Assembly: GCF_008370045.1 (NCBI RefSeq)
Contig: NZ_VOBN01000006.1
Span: 62,001-126,000, forward strand
Direction of reading: 5' to 3'
Length of the DNA: 64,000 bases
Origin: Pseudomonas sp. ANT_J12
Lineage (GTDB): Bacteria > Pseudomonadota > Gammaproteobacteria > Pseudomonadales > Pseudomonadaceae
Under the pieces are notes generated by a model. It saw only the letters and a list, made by a program, of their open reading frames with translations. It was not told where the DNA came from and did not search any database. A program made the translations under genes and the position numbers. Shown in pieces: positions 24,051 to 34,455 of the stretch (position 1 is its first letter; every line of letters begins with the position of its first letter).

Positions 24051-25595
24051 ATGCAGCAACTCAATCCTTCCGAAATAAGTGAAATTATCAAGGGCCGCAT
24101 CGACAAGCTCGATGTGACCTCCCAAGCCCGTAACGAAGGCACAGTCGTCAGCGTATCTGACGGTATCGTGCGGATTCACGGTCTGGCCGACGTCATGTAC
24201 GGCGAGATGATCGAGTTTCCGGGCGGCGTCTTCGGTATGGCCCTCAACCTTGAGCAAGACTCTGTAGGCGCCGTTGTATTGGGCTCCTATCAGTCTCTGG
24301 CTGAAGGCATGAGCGCCAAGTGCACTGGCCGCATCCTCGAAGTTCCGGTTGGTAAGGAACTGCTGGGTCGCGTAGTCGACGCACTGGGTAACCCTGTTGA
24401 CGGTAAAGGTCCACTGGGCAACACCGAGACCGACGCGGTCGAGAAAGTTGCTCCAGGCGTGATCTGGCGTAAGTCGGTAGACCAGCCTGTACAGACTGGC
24501 TACAAGGCTGTCGATGCCATGATCCCTGTCGGCCGTGGCCAGCGTGAGCTGATCATCGGTGACCGTCAGATCGGTAAAACCGCTCTGGCGATCGACGCGA
24601 TCATCAACCAGAAAGACAGCGGCATTTTCTGCGTCTACGTAGCGATCGGTCAGAAGCAATCGACCATCGCCAACGTTGTTCGCAAGCTGGAAGAAAACGG
24701 CGCACTGGCTAACACCATCGTCGTGGCAGCGAGCGCTTCGGAATCTGCAGCACTGCAATTCCTGGCACCGTACTCCGGTTGCACCATGGGTGAATTCTTC
24801 CGCGACCGCGGTGAAGACGCGCTGATCGTTTATGACGATCTGTCCAAGCAAGCAGTGGCTTACCGCCAGATTTCCCTGCTGCTGCGCCGTCCACCAGGCC
24901 GTGAAGCTTACCCAGGCGACGTGTTCTATCTCCACTCCCGTCTGCTGGAGCGCGCATCCCGCGTTTCGGAAGAATACGTAGAGAAGTTCACCAACGGCGC
25001 AGTGACCGGCAAAACCGGTTCCCTGACCGCACTGCCGATCATCGAAACCCAGGCTGGCGACGTTTCCGCGTTCGTTCCGACCAACGTGATTTCCATCACC
25101 GACGGTCAGATCTTCCTGGAATCGGCCATGTTCAACTCCGGGATCCGTCCTGCTGTGAACGCCGGTGTTTCGGTATCCCGTGTGGGTGGTGCCGCTCAGA
25201 CCAAGATCATCAAGAAGCTCTCCGGTGGTATCCGTACCGCTCTGGCTCAGTACCGTGAACTGGCGGCATTCGCCCAGTTCGCTTCTGACCTGGACGAAGC
25301 GACCCGTAAGCAACTTGAGCATGGTCAGCGCGTTACCGAGCTGATGAAGCAGAAGCAATACGCACCAATGTCGATCGCTGACATGGCGCTGTCGCTGTAT
25401 GCCGCTGAGCGTGGGTTCCTGACTGACATTGAAATCGCCAAGATCGGCAGCTTTGAACAAGCGCTGATTGCTTTCTTCAACCGCGATCACGCCGATTTGA
25501 TGGCGAAGATCAACGTGAAGGGTGACTTCAATGACGAAATCGACGCTGGCATGAAAGCCGGTATCGAGAAGTTCAAGGCCACCCAAACCTGGTAA
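24051..25595 (+). CDS. atpA: F0F1 ATP synthase subunit alpha
   Basis: Alpha is the non-catalytic nucleotide-binding subunit of F1. The 514-residue protein has the N-terminal beta-barrel, Walker [14 protein letters not shown], Walker B region [12 protein letters not shown] and the ATPase signature [13 protein letters not shown]. It begins [20 protein letters not shown] start preceded by GAAGGGG. Confidence 0.98.
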   Translation: MQQLNPSEISEIIKGRIDKLDVTSQARNEGTVVSVSDGIVRIHGLADVMYGEMIEFPGGVFGMALNLEQDSVGAVVLGSYQSLAEGMSAKCTGRILEVPVGKELLGRVVDALGNPVDGKGPLGNTETDAVEKVAPGVIWRKSVDQPVQTGYKAVDAMIPVGRGQRELIIGDRQIGKTALAIDAIINQKDSGIFCVYVAIGQKQSTIANVVRKLEENGALANTIVVAASASESAALQFLAPYSGCTMGEFFRDRGEDALIVYDDLSKQAVAYRQISLLLRRPPGREAYPGDVFYLHSRLLERASRVSEEYVEKFTNGAVTGKTGSLTALPIIETQAGDVSAFVPTNVISITDGQIFLESAMFNSGIRPAVNAGVSVSRVGGAAQTKIIKKLSGGIRTALAQYRELAAFAQFASDLDEATRKQLEHGQRVTELMKQKQYAPMSIADMALSLYAAERGFLTDIEIAKIGSFEQALIAFFNRDHADLMAKINVKGDFNDEIDAGMKAGIEKFKATQTW

Positions 25596-25610
25596 GCCGC
25601 AGCGGGAGCC

Positions 25611-25634
25611 GCAAGGCTCCCGCTTGCTAACCTG
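25611..25634 (+). other. GNRA-loop hairpin in the atpA-atpG spacer
   Basis: The perfect 10-bp stem AGCGGGAGCC/GGCTCCCGCT is capped by a GCAA tetraloop. With no T run after it, RNA stability or processing is more likely than termination. Confidence 0.75.
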
Positions 25635-25645
25635 ATAGGTGTTAC

Positions 25646-26506
25646 ATGGCAGGCGCAAAAGAGATTCGCAGTAAGATTGCGAGCATCAAAAGCACGCAAA
25701 AGATTACCAGCGCCATGGAAAAAGTGGCGGTCAGTAAAATGCGCAAGGCACAAATGCGCATGGCTGCTAGCCGTCCTTACGCGGAGCGCATCCGCCAGGT
25801 TATTGGTCATTTGGCCAACGCTAACCCGGAATATCGCCACCCATTCATGATCGACCGTGAAATCAAGCGCGTCGGTTATGTCGTGGTGAGCAGTGACCGT
25901 GGTCTGTGTGGTGGCTTGAACACCAACCTGTTCAAGGCCCTGGTCAAGGACATGGCGAAAAACCGTGAAAACGGCGTCGAGATCGATCTGTGTGTTGTTG
26001 GTAGCAAGGGTGCGGCTTTCTTCCGCAACTTCGGCGGTAACGTCGTCGCCGCTATCAGCCACCTGGGTGAAGAGCCATCGATCAATGATCTGATTGGCAG
26101 TGTCAAGGTGATGCTGGATGCCTACCTCGATGGTCGTATCGACCGTTTGAGCGTTGTGTCCAACAAGTTCATCAACACCATGACGCAGCAGCCTACCGTG
26201 GAGCAGTTGATTCCACTGGTTGCAACCCCGGATCAAGGCCTCAAGCACCACTGGGACTATCTCTACGAGCCGGACGCCAAAGAGCTGCTTGACGGCTTGA
26301 TGGTTCGCTACGTGGAGTCGCAGGTCTACCAGGCGGTGGTCGAGAACAACGCGGCTGAACAAGCTGCGCGGATGATCGCGATGAAGAACGCTACCGACAA
26401 CGCCGGTGATTTGATCAGCGATTTGCAGCTGATCTACAACAAGGCGCGTCAGGCTGCGATCACCCAAGAGATCTCGGAAATCGTCGGCGGCGCTGCCGCG
26501 GTTTAA
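25646..26506 (+). CDS. atpG: F0F1 ATP synthase subunit gamma
   Basis: Gamma is the central rotor shaft of F1. The 286-residue protein has the N-terminal coiled-coil helix ([20 protein letters not shown]), the middle [11 protein letters not shown] motif and the conserved C-terminal helix [16 protein letters not shown]. Confidence 0.98.
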   Translation: MAGAKEIRSKIASIKSTQKITSAMEKVAVSKMRKAQMRMAASRPYAERIRQVIGHLANANPEYRHPFMIDREIKRVGYVVVSSDRGLCGGLNTNLFKALVKDMAKNRENGVEIDLCVVGSKGAAFFRNFGGNVVAAISHLGEEPSINDLIGSVKVMLDAYLDGRIDRLSVVSNKFINTMTQQPTVEQLIPLVATPDQGLKHHWDYLYEPDAKELLDGLMVRYVESQVYQAVVENNAAEQAARMIAMKNATDNAGDLISDLQLIYNKARQAAITQEISEIVGGAAAV

Positions 26507-27913
<1,407 letters not shown>

Positions 27914-27918
27914 TCCCG

Positions 27919-27936
27919 GCGCCCGGCAACGGGCGC
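27919..27936 (+). other. GNRA-loop hairpin in the atpD-atpC spacer
   Basis: The perfect 7-bp stem GCGCCCG/CGGGCGC is capped by a GCAA tetraloop, as in the atpA-atpG spacer. It may lower atpC expression or stabilise the atpD message. Confidence 0.7.
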
Positions 27937-27958
27937 TAATTTAGGTTGAGGCAATCAG

Positions 27959-28384
27959 ATGGCTATGACAGTCCATTGCGATATCGTCAGCGCGGAAGGG
28001 GAAATCTTTTCCGGCCTGGTCGAGATGGTGATTGCGCACGGTGCACTGGGTGATCTTGGTATCGCCCTGGGTCACGCGCCGCTGATCACTAATCTCAAGC
28101 CAGGCCCGATCCGCCTGATCAAGCAGGGCGGGGAAACCGAGGTGTTCTACATCTCCGGTGGTTTCCTCGAGGTTCAGCCGAACATGGTCAAGGTTCTTGC
28201 CGACACCGTGCAACGTGCTGCCGACCTGGATGAAGCCTCCGCTCAGGAAGCCGTTAAGGCTGCCGAGAAGGCCTTGCATGAACGTGGCGCAGAATTCGAT
28301 TACGGTTCTGCCGCCGCACGTCTGGCCGAGGCGACAGCTCAGCTGCGCACCGTCCAGCAGATCCGCAAGAAGTTCGGCCACTAA
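27959..28384 (+). CDS. atpC: F0F1 ATP synthase subunit epsilon
   Basis: Epsilon is the regulatory subunit of the central stalk. The 141-residue protein has the N-terminal beta sandwich ([31 protein letters not shown]) and a C-terminal helical pair rich in alanine. GAGG precedes the ATG. It is the last gene of the operon and is followed by a terminator. Confidence 0.97.
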   Translation: MAMTVHCDIVSAEGEIFSGLVEMVIAHGALGDLGIALGHAPLITNLKPGPIRLIKQGGETEVFYISGGFLEVQPNMVKVLADTVQRAADLDEASAQEAVKAAEKALHERGAEFDYGSAAARLAEATAQLRTVQQIRKKFGH

Positions 28385-28412
28385 TAGGCCGGTGCTTGTT
28401 GTGTGATTGATT

Positions 28413-28440
28413 AAAAAGGGTAGCCTCGGCTACCCTTTTT
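28413..28440 (+). terminator. Terminator of the atp operon
   Basis: The stem AAAAAGGGTAGCC/GGCTACCCTTTTT runs directly into a T-rich tract, 29 bases after atpC. Confidence 0.93.
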
Positions 28441-28500
28441 TCTTTTCCGATGTTCATAACCCGGTCGCAGTTGCTGACCACCCAGGATTGGTAGCCAGTC

Positions 28501-29868
28501 ATGTCTCTTGAAATCGTAATCCTCGCTGCCGGCCAAGGCACTCGCATGCGCTCGGCGTTGCCCAAGGTGTTGCACCCGATTGCCGGCAACTCGATGCTGG
28601 GCCATGTTATCCACAGCGCCCGGCAACTTGATCCACAGCGCATCCATGTGGTGATCGGCCACGGCGCCGACGCCGTGCGTGAACGCCTGGCAGCGGATGA
28701 CCTGAATTTCGTGTTGCAGGACAAGCAACTGGGCACCGGGCATGCCGTGGCCCAGGCCGTACCATTTATCAAATCCGATACCGTGCTGATCCTTTACGGC
28801 GACGTGCCTCTGATCGAAGTCGAAACCCTGCAACGCCTGCTCAAGCAGGTGACGCCGCAGCAACTGGGCTTACTCACCGTAGAGCTGACCGACCCGACCG
28901 GTTACGGCCGTATCGTGCGTGATGCCGACGGCAAGGTCGCCGCGATCGTCGAGCAGAAAGACGCCAATGAAGACGAGCGCAAGATCACCGAAGGCAACAC
29001 CGGGATTCTGGCGGTGCCGTTTGAGCGTCTGGGCGACTGGATGAGCCGGCTCTCCAACAACAATGCCCAGGGCGAGTACTACCTGACCGACGTGATTGCC
29101 ATGGCCGTCAGCGATGGTCTGGTGGTGGCTACCGAACAACCCCATGACGCCATGGAAGTGCAGGGCGCCAACGACCGCAAGCAACTCGCGGAACTGGAGC
29201 GTCACTATCAGTTGCGCGCCGGTCGCCGGTTAATGGCCCAGGGCGTAACCCTGCGCGATCCGGCTCGCTTCGATGTGCGCGGTGAAGTGACTGTCGGTCG
29301 CGACGTGCTCATCGACATCAACGTGATCCTCGAAGGCAACGTCGTGATCGAAGACGACGTGGTCATCGGCCCGAACTGTGTGATCAAGGACAGCACCCTG
29401 CGTAAAGGCGTGGTGATCAAGGCCAACAGTCACATCGAAGGCGCGATTCTGGGCGAGGGCAGCGATGCCGGCCCGTTCGCCCGTTTGCGTCCGGGTACCG
29501 TGCTTGAGGCGCGGGCCCATGTGGGTAACTTCGTCGAGCTGAAAAACGCGCATATGGGCGAAGGCGCCAAGGCCGGTCATCTGACGTACCTGGGCGATGC
29601 CGAAATCGGCGCGCGCACCAACATCGGCGCCGGCACCATTACCTGCAACTACGACGGCGCGAACAAATGGAAAACCGTGCTGGGTGAAGATGTGTTCATC
29701 GGCTCCAACAACTCGTTGGTAGCGCCTGTGGATATCTCGTCCGGCGCAACCACTGCGGCGGGTTCGACCATTACGCAGAATGTGGATAACGCGCAGTTGG
29801 CTGTAGGCCGGGCGCGGCAGAAGAACATTGATGGCTGGAAGCGGCCGGAGAAAATCAAGAAGAGCTGA
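28501..29868 (+). CDS. glmU: Bifunctional GlmU (N-acetylglucosamine-1-P uridyltransferase / glucosamine-1-P acetyltransferase)
   Basis: GlmU makes UDP-GlcNAc for peptidoglycan and LPS. The 455-residue protein has the N-terminal pyrophosphorylase domain with [18 protein letters not shown] and GTGHAVAQ, and a C-terminal left-handed beta-helix acetyltransferase domain with hexapeptide repeats and [11 protein letters not shown]. Two DnaA boxes lie inside (28607 and 29781) and a third one base after its stop. Confidence 0.97.
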   Translation: MSLEIVILAAGQGTRMRSALPKVLHPIAGNSMLGHVIHSARQLDPQRIHVVIGHGADAVRERLAADDLNFVLQDKQLGTGHAVAQAVPFIKSDTVLILYGDVPLIEVETLQRLLKQVTPQQLGLLTVELTDPTGYGRIVRDADGKVAAIVEQKDANEDERKITEGNTGILAVPFERLGDWMSRLSNNNAQGEYYLTDVIAMAVSDGLVVATEQPHDAMEVQGANDRKQLAELERHYQLRAGRRLMAQGVTLRDPARFDVRGEVTVGRDVLIDINVILEGNVVIEDDVVIGPNCVIKDSTLRKGVVIKANSHIEGAILGEGSDAGPFARLRPGTVLEARAHVGNFVELKNAHMGEGAKAGHLTYLGDAEIGARTNIGAGTITCNYDGANKWKTVLGEDVFIGSNNSLVAPVDISSGATTAAGSTITQNVDNAQLAVGRARQKNIDGWKRPEKIKKS

Positions 29869-29869
29869 G

Positions 29870-29878
29870 TTATCCACA
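29870..29878 (+). promoter_or_regulatory. DnaA box one base after glmU
   Basis: A perfect TTATCCACA follows the glmU TGA with a single G between. The same arrangement occurs after glmS. Confidence 0.6.
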
Positions 29879-29890
29879 GCTCGTAAAATA

Positions 29891-29968
29891 AAAAGATCGC
29901 AGCCTTCGGCAGTTCCCACAGGGTGATACGTATCCCGTGTAGGAGCTGTCGAAGGCTGCGATCTTTTT
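29891..29968. repeat. REP palindrome acting as a probable bidirectional terminator
   Basis: The arms AAAAGATCGCAGCCTTCGGC and their near-exact inverted partner, separated by about 35 bases, are flanked by A and T runs. It belongs to the same REP family as 5471-5550 and lies between the converging glmU and the triterpene operon. Confidence 0.85.
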
Positions 29969-29974
29969 TATGGG

Positions 29975-29983
29975 TTATCCACA
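29975..29983 (+). promoter_or_regulatory. DnaA box overlapping the stop of the Idi-squalene synthase gene
   Basis: A perfect TTATCCACA whose first three bases are the complement of the TAA stop codon of the leftward gene. Confidence 0.6.
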
Positions 29984-31546
29984 GGTGGTGTTCCACCCGG
30001 CTTCCAGCGGGGTTACTGGCAGTGCGCGCGAAGCGATTTTGTAGAGCATGCGCAAGCCTGAATCCGAGCGCTGGGACAGTCGTGTCAGCAGCATGATCCA
30101 CGCGACACCGGCGTGGGACACTTTGACCGGCCTGAGCGGATTTTTATGGACGTTACGCAGGGTCAACAGCGCCAGGCCAATGTTCCACAGCAGAAAACGC
30201 CGAATACCCGAATGCCTGGCCGGTATGAGCAGGGCGTATTGCAGCGCCCGCTGCAAATGGGAATGGGCGGTGCCAATCAGCTCCGCAACGGCCTGTGCAT
30301 AAAGTGGGTCGTTGTGCCCGGCCTTGAGCTGTGCGAACTGGACACCATGCTTGGCGAGCAGGTCCCGAGGCAGCCAGCAGGCGCCCCGTAAACGGTCGTC
30401 CCACTGATCCTTGAGGATATTGGTCAACTGCAGGCCCATGCCAAAGGAAAGGGCCAGCCGATGCAGGTTCTCTCGCTGGGGCAGCAGGGCGGGTTCAAAA
30501 TCGATGAACAGCTCTGTCAGCAGCTTTCCCACGACACCAGCCACACAGTAGCAATAACGGTCCAGCTGCTCAGAGGTGTCCAAACCCTGCACGCCGGCAT
30601 TCTCCTGAAATTCGCTCATGCCCTGGGTCATCACGCTCAGGCACTGCAGGATCGCCTCCTGCTGAAAAGGGCGCAGGGCGTGGAATATCGTCAACATCTG
30701 TGGCAGATGGCGGACCAGGTCGTGTTCAGCCTGAAGGGTCTGATCCGTCAGGTGCTCACTCAGATCATCACTGAAGGCCTGGGCATCCGCCTCGCCTGAT
30801 ACAACATTCAGGAACGCATTTTCGTACTGGCGTTTCTGCCGGGCCGTGAGGCCGGGTTCATCTTCGATGGTATCGGCAATCCGACAGAGCAAGTAGGCGT
30901 TGGTCACCACCGGGTAAAGTTCGGGCGGCAACTGGGGGATGGTCAGGGCAAAACTGCGCGATACCCGGGTGAGGATCTCGTCCTGATAACGGGTCGGGTC
31001 AACATAGGCGTCGGACTGTGCCCGTAATCGCCATTGTTCGAGCTGGCAGGCCGGGGCGCTCAGGATGGTCTTGAACCAGACGGTGAAGGCTTCGGGCTCG
31101 GCATCGATCCACTGCAATAACTCGGATGTTTCAATCCACCGCCATTGCGCGGCTTCCTCCGGGTTTACCTCGGGTTCGCCATCAAACCGACCGATGAAAA
31201 TATGATCGAATTCGTGCTCGATCAGATCCCCCGAGACTTCAGACTTGTAAATCAGGGTCGTGACTTCTTCCAGCGGGCAATCGAAGCCCATTTCCTCCCC
31301 AAGCCGGCGGTGAGCCGCTTGGGCGGTGCTCTCGCCCGGGCGAGGGTGGCCACAACATGAGTTGGTCCACAGGCCCCCGGAGTGGTATTTGCTCAGCGCG
31401 CGCTGCTGCAGCATCAACCGCCCTTGGCCATCAAAGATGAAGAGCGAGAACGCGCGATGCAGCAGCCCTTCGCGGTGAATGGGCAACTTGTGACCGGTGC
31501 CGATTTGCTGATCATTGCGATCCACCAGAATCAGTGATTCTTCCAT
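29975..31546 (-). CDS. Fused isopentenyl-diphosphate isomerase (type I) and squalene synthase
   Basis: This 523-residue protein joins two enzymes. Residues about 1-165 are a Nudix-type IPP isomerase (IPP to DMAPP): TNSCCGHPRPGE with catalytic Cys65, RRLGEEMGF, and Glu110/Glu112 in LIEHEFDHIF. Residues about 180-510 are a bacterial squalene synthase (two FPP to squalene): first aspartate motif DTIED at 225-229, second NILKDQWDD with Asp380/Asp384, and RGACWLPRD. All key residues seem intact. A hydrophobic C terminus (about 450-490) may bind membrane. It starts three bases after the squalene-hopene cyclase stop, with GAGGTG upstream. Most bacterial hopanoid loci use hpnC, hpnD and hpnE instead; none is in this window. 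Confidence 0.88.
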   Translation of the reverse strand: MEESLILVDRNDQQIGTGHKLPIHREGLLHRAFSLFIFDGQGRLMLQQRALSKYHSGGLWTNSCCGHPRPGESTAQAAHRRLGEEMGFDCPLEEVTTLIYKSEVSGDLIEHEFDHIFIGRFDGEPEVNPEEAAQWRWIETSELLQWIDAEPEAFTVWFKTILSAPACQLEQWRLRAQSDAYVDPTRYQDEILTRVSRSFALTIPQLPPELYPVVTNAYLLCRIADTIEDEPGLTARQKRQYENAFLNVVSGEADAQAFSDDLSEHLTDQTLQAEHDLVRHLPQMLTIFHALRPFQQEAILQCLSVMTQGMSEFQENAGVQGLDTSEQLDRYCYCVAGVVGKLLTELFIDFEPALLPQRENLHRLALSFGMGLQLTNILKDQWDDRLRGACWLPRDLLAKHGVQFAQLKAGHNDPLYAQAVAELIGTAHSHLQRALQYALLIPARHSGIRRFLLWNIGLALLTLRNVHKNPLRPVKVSHAGVAWIMLLTRLSQRSDSGLRMLYKIASRALPVTPLEAGWNTTCG

Positions 31547-31549
31547 GCT

Positions 31550-33478
31550 TCAAATCACCTCAGTCGCTGGAGTCCGGGCCTGGCGCAACGTGCAGTAGCG
31601 TGCCAGGGCCCACATTGGAAAGTACAAACCGTATCCGTGATACGTCGTGTAAAGCACCCGAGGTACACCGGTGCCCGTGGCATGCGGGTCTGTCCAGGTG
31701 CCCTCGTTTTTTTGCGCCTTGAGCAAGTATTCAATGCCTTTTGCCGTGACGGGATGCTCCACGGCACCGGCCGCCATTAATCCCAATAAGGCCCATGCCG
31801 TTTGGGATGGGGTGCTGACCGAAGGCTGATGGCGTGGGTGATCCAGGGAATAGCCGCAAGCATCTTCGCCCCAGCCTCCGTCCTCGTTCTGCCTCAGGAT
31901 CAGCCAGTGGCGAGCCTTTTGAACAGCCGATGACTGGGTGTCGTAACCCATGGCGGCAAGCCCCTCCAGCACCGACCAGGTGCCATAGATGAAGTTGATG
32001 CCCCATCGCCCGTACCAACTGCCATCCGTTTCCTGCTCCGCCAGCAGGTAATTCAGTGCCTTGCCCGTGATGTCATCGCAGACCGGGGTTGCACCCAGTT
32101 GCCCGAGCAGCGCCAGGCAGCGGCCGCTGACATCGGCGGTGGGATGATCAATCATCATGCCGTGTTCGGCAAAGGGAATACTGTTGAGGTAATACTGGGT
32201 GTTGTCAGCCTCGTAGGCGCCCCAGCCGCCATGGCGACCTTGCATACCCTTTATCCATTCCTGTGCCCGGGCAATCGACTCGCCGTAGTCAGCACCGGGA
32301 ACGACCTGCATGGCCTTGTGCATGACGGTCGCGACCAGAGCGGCGTCGTCGACATCGGGATGGTTGGGCAACACGTATTGAAACGCCCAGCCGCCGGGAC
32401 GCAGGTGAGGCCTGGTCACCGCCCAGCCCCCGTACACGTCGAGTATCTGCCGTTGCTTGAGCCAGTCGATGCCGCGCACTGCCGCCTCCCATCCCCGGCG
32501 ATTGCCGGTTTCCAGCAATGCCTGACAGGCCCATGCCGTGTCCCAGACGGGCGACACGCATGGTTGGCAGTAAGCCTGCTGCTCGGTCACCACCAACAGT
32601 TTTTCGCAGGCTCTACGCGCCGTTTGCATCGCGCGATGGTCACGGGGATAACCCAGGGCCTGAAGCATGATCAAGCTGATCGCGATGGTCGGCAGCGTTG
32701 CGCCGTAGCCATCTTCGCCATTGAGCTGTCCGGTCACGTACGCCACCGCTGTATCCAACGCTTTTTTACGTCGGCCCTTGGGACGCCACGGATCGATGCG
32801 GTGCAAAAGACGATCGATCGCGGAAAAACAGACAAACCAGACCCGGTTTTGGTGGGGCGCCCGGGGGAATGGAGTGGTTTCGTTTGCCGGGTGGATAAAC
32901 AGCTCGGTGATGCCGACGTCTTGGGGATTACGCGCCGTGGGCCGCAAGACCTGCAACACGGAAACAGCCACCGTGAACAGGCGAGGGATGCAGAAAATCT
33001 TCGACAGATGAAACGGAAACCAGCGTGGCAGCAACATCACTTCCACGGGAATCAGGGGCAATACACGCCAGGGGATGACGTTGTACAAGGCGAGCCAGAT
33101 GCGGGTGACCACGTTGCAGTTAGCGGCCCCGCCGTGCTGGCGAATAAGCGTGCTAGCACGTTGCATGTGCGGCTCGTCCTTCGTATGTCCGAGCAGCTTG
33201 AGCGCAAAGTAGGTTTTGACACTGGCATTGAGGTTAAAACGGCCTCCTTGCAGTAACGACCATCCGCCTTCTGCCTGTTGCCGATCTCGCAAGTAGCGCG
33301 CGAGCCTGGTTTGCAAGGTGGGTTCAAGGGATTCGCCCAGGAAATGCATCAGCAACACATATTCAGAGGTTATCCCCGCATCGGCCTCGAACTCGAAGAC
33401 CCAATGGCCGTCAGCTTGCTGTTTGCCCAGCAGGGCGCTCAAGGCGTTGTCCAGTACGTCTTTAACGCGAGTGTTCAT
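31550..33478 (-). CDS. shc: Squalene-hopene cyclase
   Basis: This 642-residue class II triterpene cyclase should convert squalene to hopene or a related pentacyclic product at the membrane. The protonation motif is DVDD at residues 375-378; QW-type repeats such as QETDGSW, QNEDGGWGED and QKNEGTW are present, and the C terminus has GTGVPRVLYTTYHGYGLYFP, close to the GTGFP region of known cyclases. Length is normal. It is the first gene of a two-gene operon with the Idi-squalene synthase fusion. The product (hopene, diplopterol or another triterpene) cannot be told from the sequence. No good Shine-Dalgarno sequence precedes the ATG. Confidence 0.92.
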   Translation of the reverse strand: MNTRVKDVLDNALSALLGKQQADGHWVFEFEADAGITSEYVLLMHFLGESLEPTLQTRLARYLRDRQQAEGGWSLLQGGRFNLNASVKTYFALKLLGHTKDEPHMQRASTLIRQHGGAANCNVVTRIWLALYNVIPWRVLPLIPVEVMLLPRWFPFHLSKIFCIPRLFTVAVSVLQVLRPTARNPQDVGITELFIHPANETTPFPRAPHQNRVWFVCFSAIDRLLHRIDPWRPKGRRKKALDTAVAYVTGQLNGEDGYGATLPTIAISLIMLQALGYPRDHRAMQTARRACEKLLVVTEQQAYCQPCVSPVWDTAWACQALLETGNRRGWEAAVRGIDWLKQRQILDVYGGWAVTRPHLRPGGWAFQYVLPNHPDVDDAALVATVMHKAMQVVPGADYGESIARAQEWIKGMQGRHGGWGAYEADNTQYYLNSIPFAEHGMMIDHPTADVSGRCLALLGQLGATPVCDDITGKALNYLLAEQETDGSWYGRWGINFIYGTWSVLEGLAAMGYDTQSSAVQKARHWLILRQNEDGGWGEDACGYSLDHPRHQPSVSTPSQTAWALLGLMAAGAVEHPVTAKGIEYLLKAQKNEGTWTDPHATGTGVPRVLYTTYHGYGLYFPMWALARYCTLRQARTPATEVI

Positions 33479-33541
33479 TGAGGGAGGCTCTGGTCGTGGC
33501 GGTACCTACGCAGATTAAAAACGTCATTGCCCGGGCGTTGT

Positions 33542-33561
33542 AACTGTCAAAAATAACAGTT
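33542..33561. promoter_or_regulatory. Inverted repeat in the shc-glmR divergent spacer
   Basis: AACTGT-8-ACAGTT is a perfect inverted repeat about 65 bases upstream of shc. On the minus strand it contains a perfect TTGACA -35, but no good -10 lies 16-18 bases further on. It is a candidate operator or promoter for shc only. Confidence 0.35.
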
Positions 33562-33611
33562 GCGATGAATGGTCATCTTAGAAATCGTCCCTCGACGCCT
33601 CAAACATCCCC

Positions 33612-33640
33612 TTGACGAAGTTTCGCCAATAGGTTCTGAT
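33612..33640 (+). promoter_or_regulatory. Candidate glmR-glmS promoter
   Basis: TTGACG and TCTGAT (four of six -10 bases) lie 17 bases apart, with the -10 ending 38 bases before the glmR start. Confidence 0.5.
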
Positions 33641-33642
33641 TG

Positions 33643-33666
33643 CTTTCGTTATCTTTCGAATCGAAA
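33643..33666. promoter_or_regulatory. Candidate GlmR operator
   Basis: CTTTCG occurs twice exactly 10 bases apart, and the second copy is half of the palindrome TTTCGAATCGAAA (33654-33666). Direct and inverted short repeats just ahead of a DeoR-family gene suggest autoregulation. The binding is inferred. Confidence 0.5.
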
Positions 33667-33677
33667 CTTACCAGCCC

Positions 33678-34454
33678 ATGTCGAAGCGCAATACACCACA
33701 ACGCCGCCACAACATCCTCGCCTTGCTCACCGAGCAGGGGGAAGTCAGCGTGGACGAGTTGGCCAAGCGCTTCGAGACCTCGGAAGTGACGATCCGCAAA
33801 GACCTCGCCGCCCTTGAGAGCAATGGCCTGCTGCTGCGCCGTTACGGTGGCGCGATCACCATGCCCCAGGAACTGGTGGCTGACCTCGGCCAACCGGTGT
33901 CCAAGTACAAGCAAGCCATCGCGCGTGCCGCCGTGCTGCGGATTCGCGAGCATGCGCGGATCATCATCGACAGCGGCAGCACCACCGCCGCCATGATCCC
34001 GGAACTCGGCCAGCAGCCGGGCCTGGTGGTGATGACCAATTCCCTGAATGTGGCCAACGCCCTGAGCGAGTTGGAGCACGAACCGGTGCTGTTGATGACC
34101 GGCGGCACCTGGGACCCGCATTCCGAGTCCTTTCAGGGGCAGGTCGCCGAGCAGGTACTACGCTCTTACGACTTTGACCAGTTGTTCATCGGTGCCGATG
34201 GCATCGATCTGGTCCGTGGCACCACCACCTTCAACGAATTGCTGGGCTTGAGCCGCGTGATGGCTGAAGTCGCCCGGGAAGTGGTGGTGATGGTCGAAGC
34301 CGACAAGATCGGTCGCAAGATTCCCAACCTGGAACTGCCCTGGAGCAGCGTCCATACCCTTATTACCGATGATCGCCTGCCACTTGAGGCACGGGATCAG
34401 ATTCAGGCTCGCGGTATCAATTTGATCCTCGCGGCTGTCAGTCAGGAGAAATAG
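33678..34454 (+). CDS. glmR: DeoR-family regulator GlmR
   Basis: This 258-residue DeoR-type regulator has an N-terminal helix-turn-helix ([24 protein letters not shown], with SEVTIRKDL) and a C-terminal sugar-phosphate sensing domain with DSGSTT near residue 98 and GADGID. It is separated from glmS by one base, so it is probably the local regulator of amino-sugar synthesis. It is divergent from shc across 199 bases, where repeats suitable for an operator lie close to its start. The gene name rests on context. Confidence 0.85.
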   Translation: MSKRNTPQRRHNILALLTEQGEVSVDELAKRFETSEVTIRKDLAALESNGLLLRRYGGAITMPQELVADLGQPVSKYKQAIARAAVLRIREHARIIIDSGSTTAAMIPELGQQPGLVVMTNSLNVANALSELEHEPVLLMTGGTWDPHSESFQGQVAEQVLRSYDFDQLFIGADGIDLVRGTTTFNELLGLSRVMAEVAREVVVMVEADKIGRKIPNLELPWSSVHTLITDDRLPLEARDQIQARGINLILAAVSQEK

Positions 34455-34455
34455 C

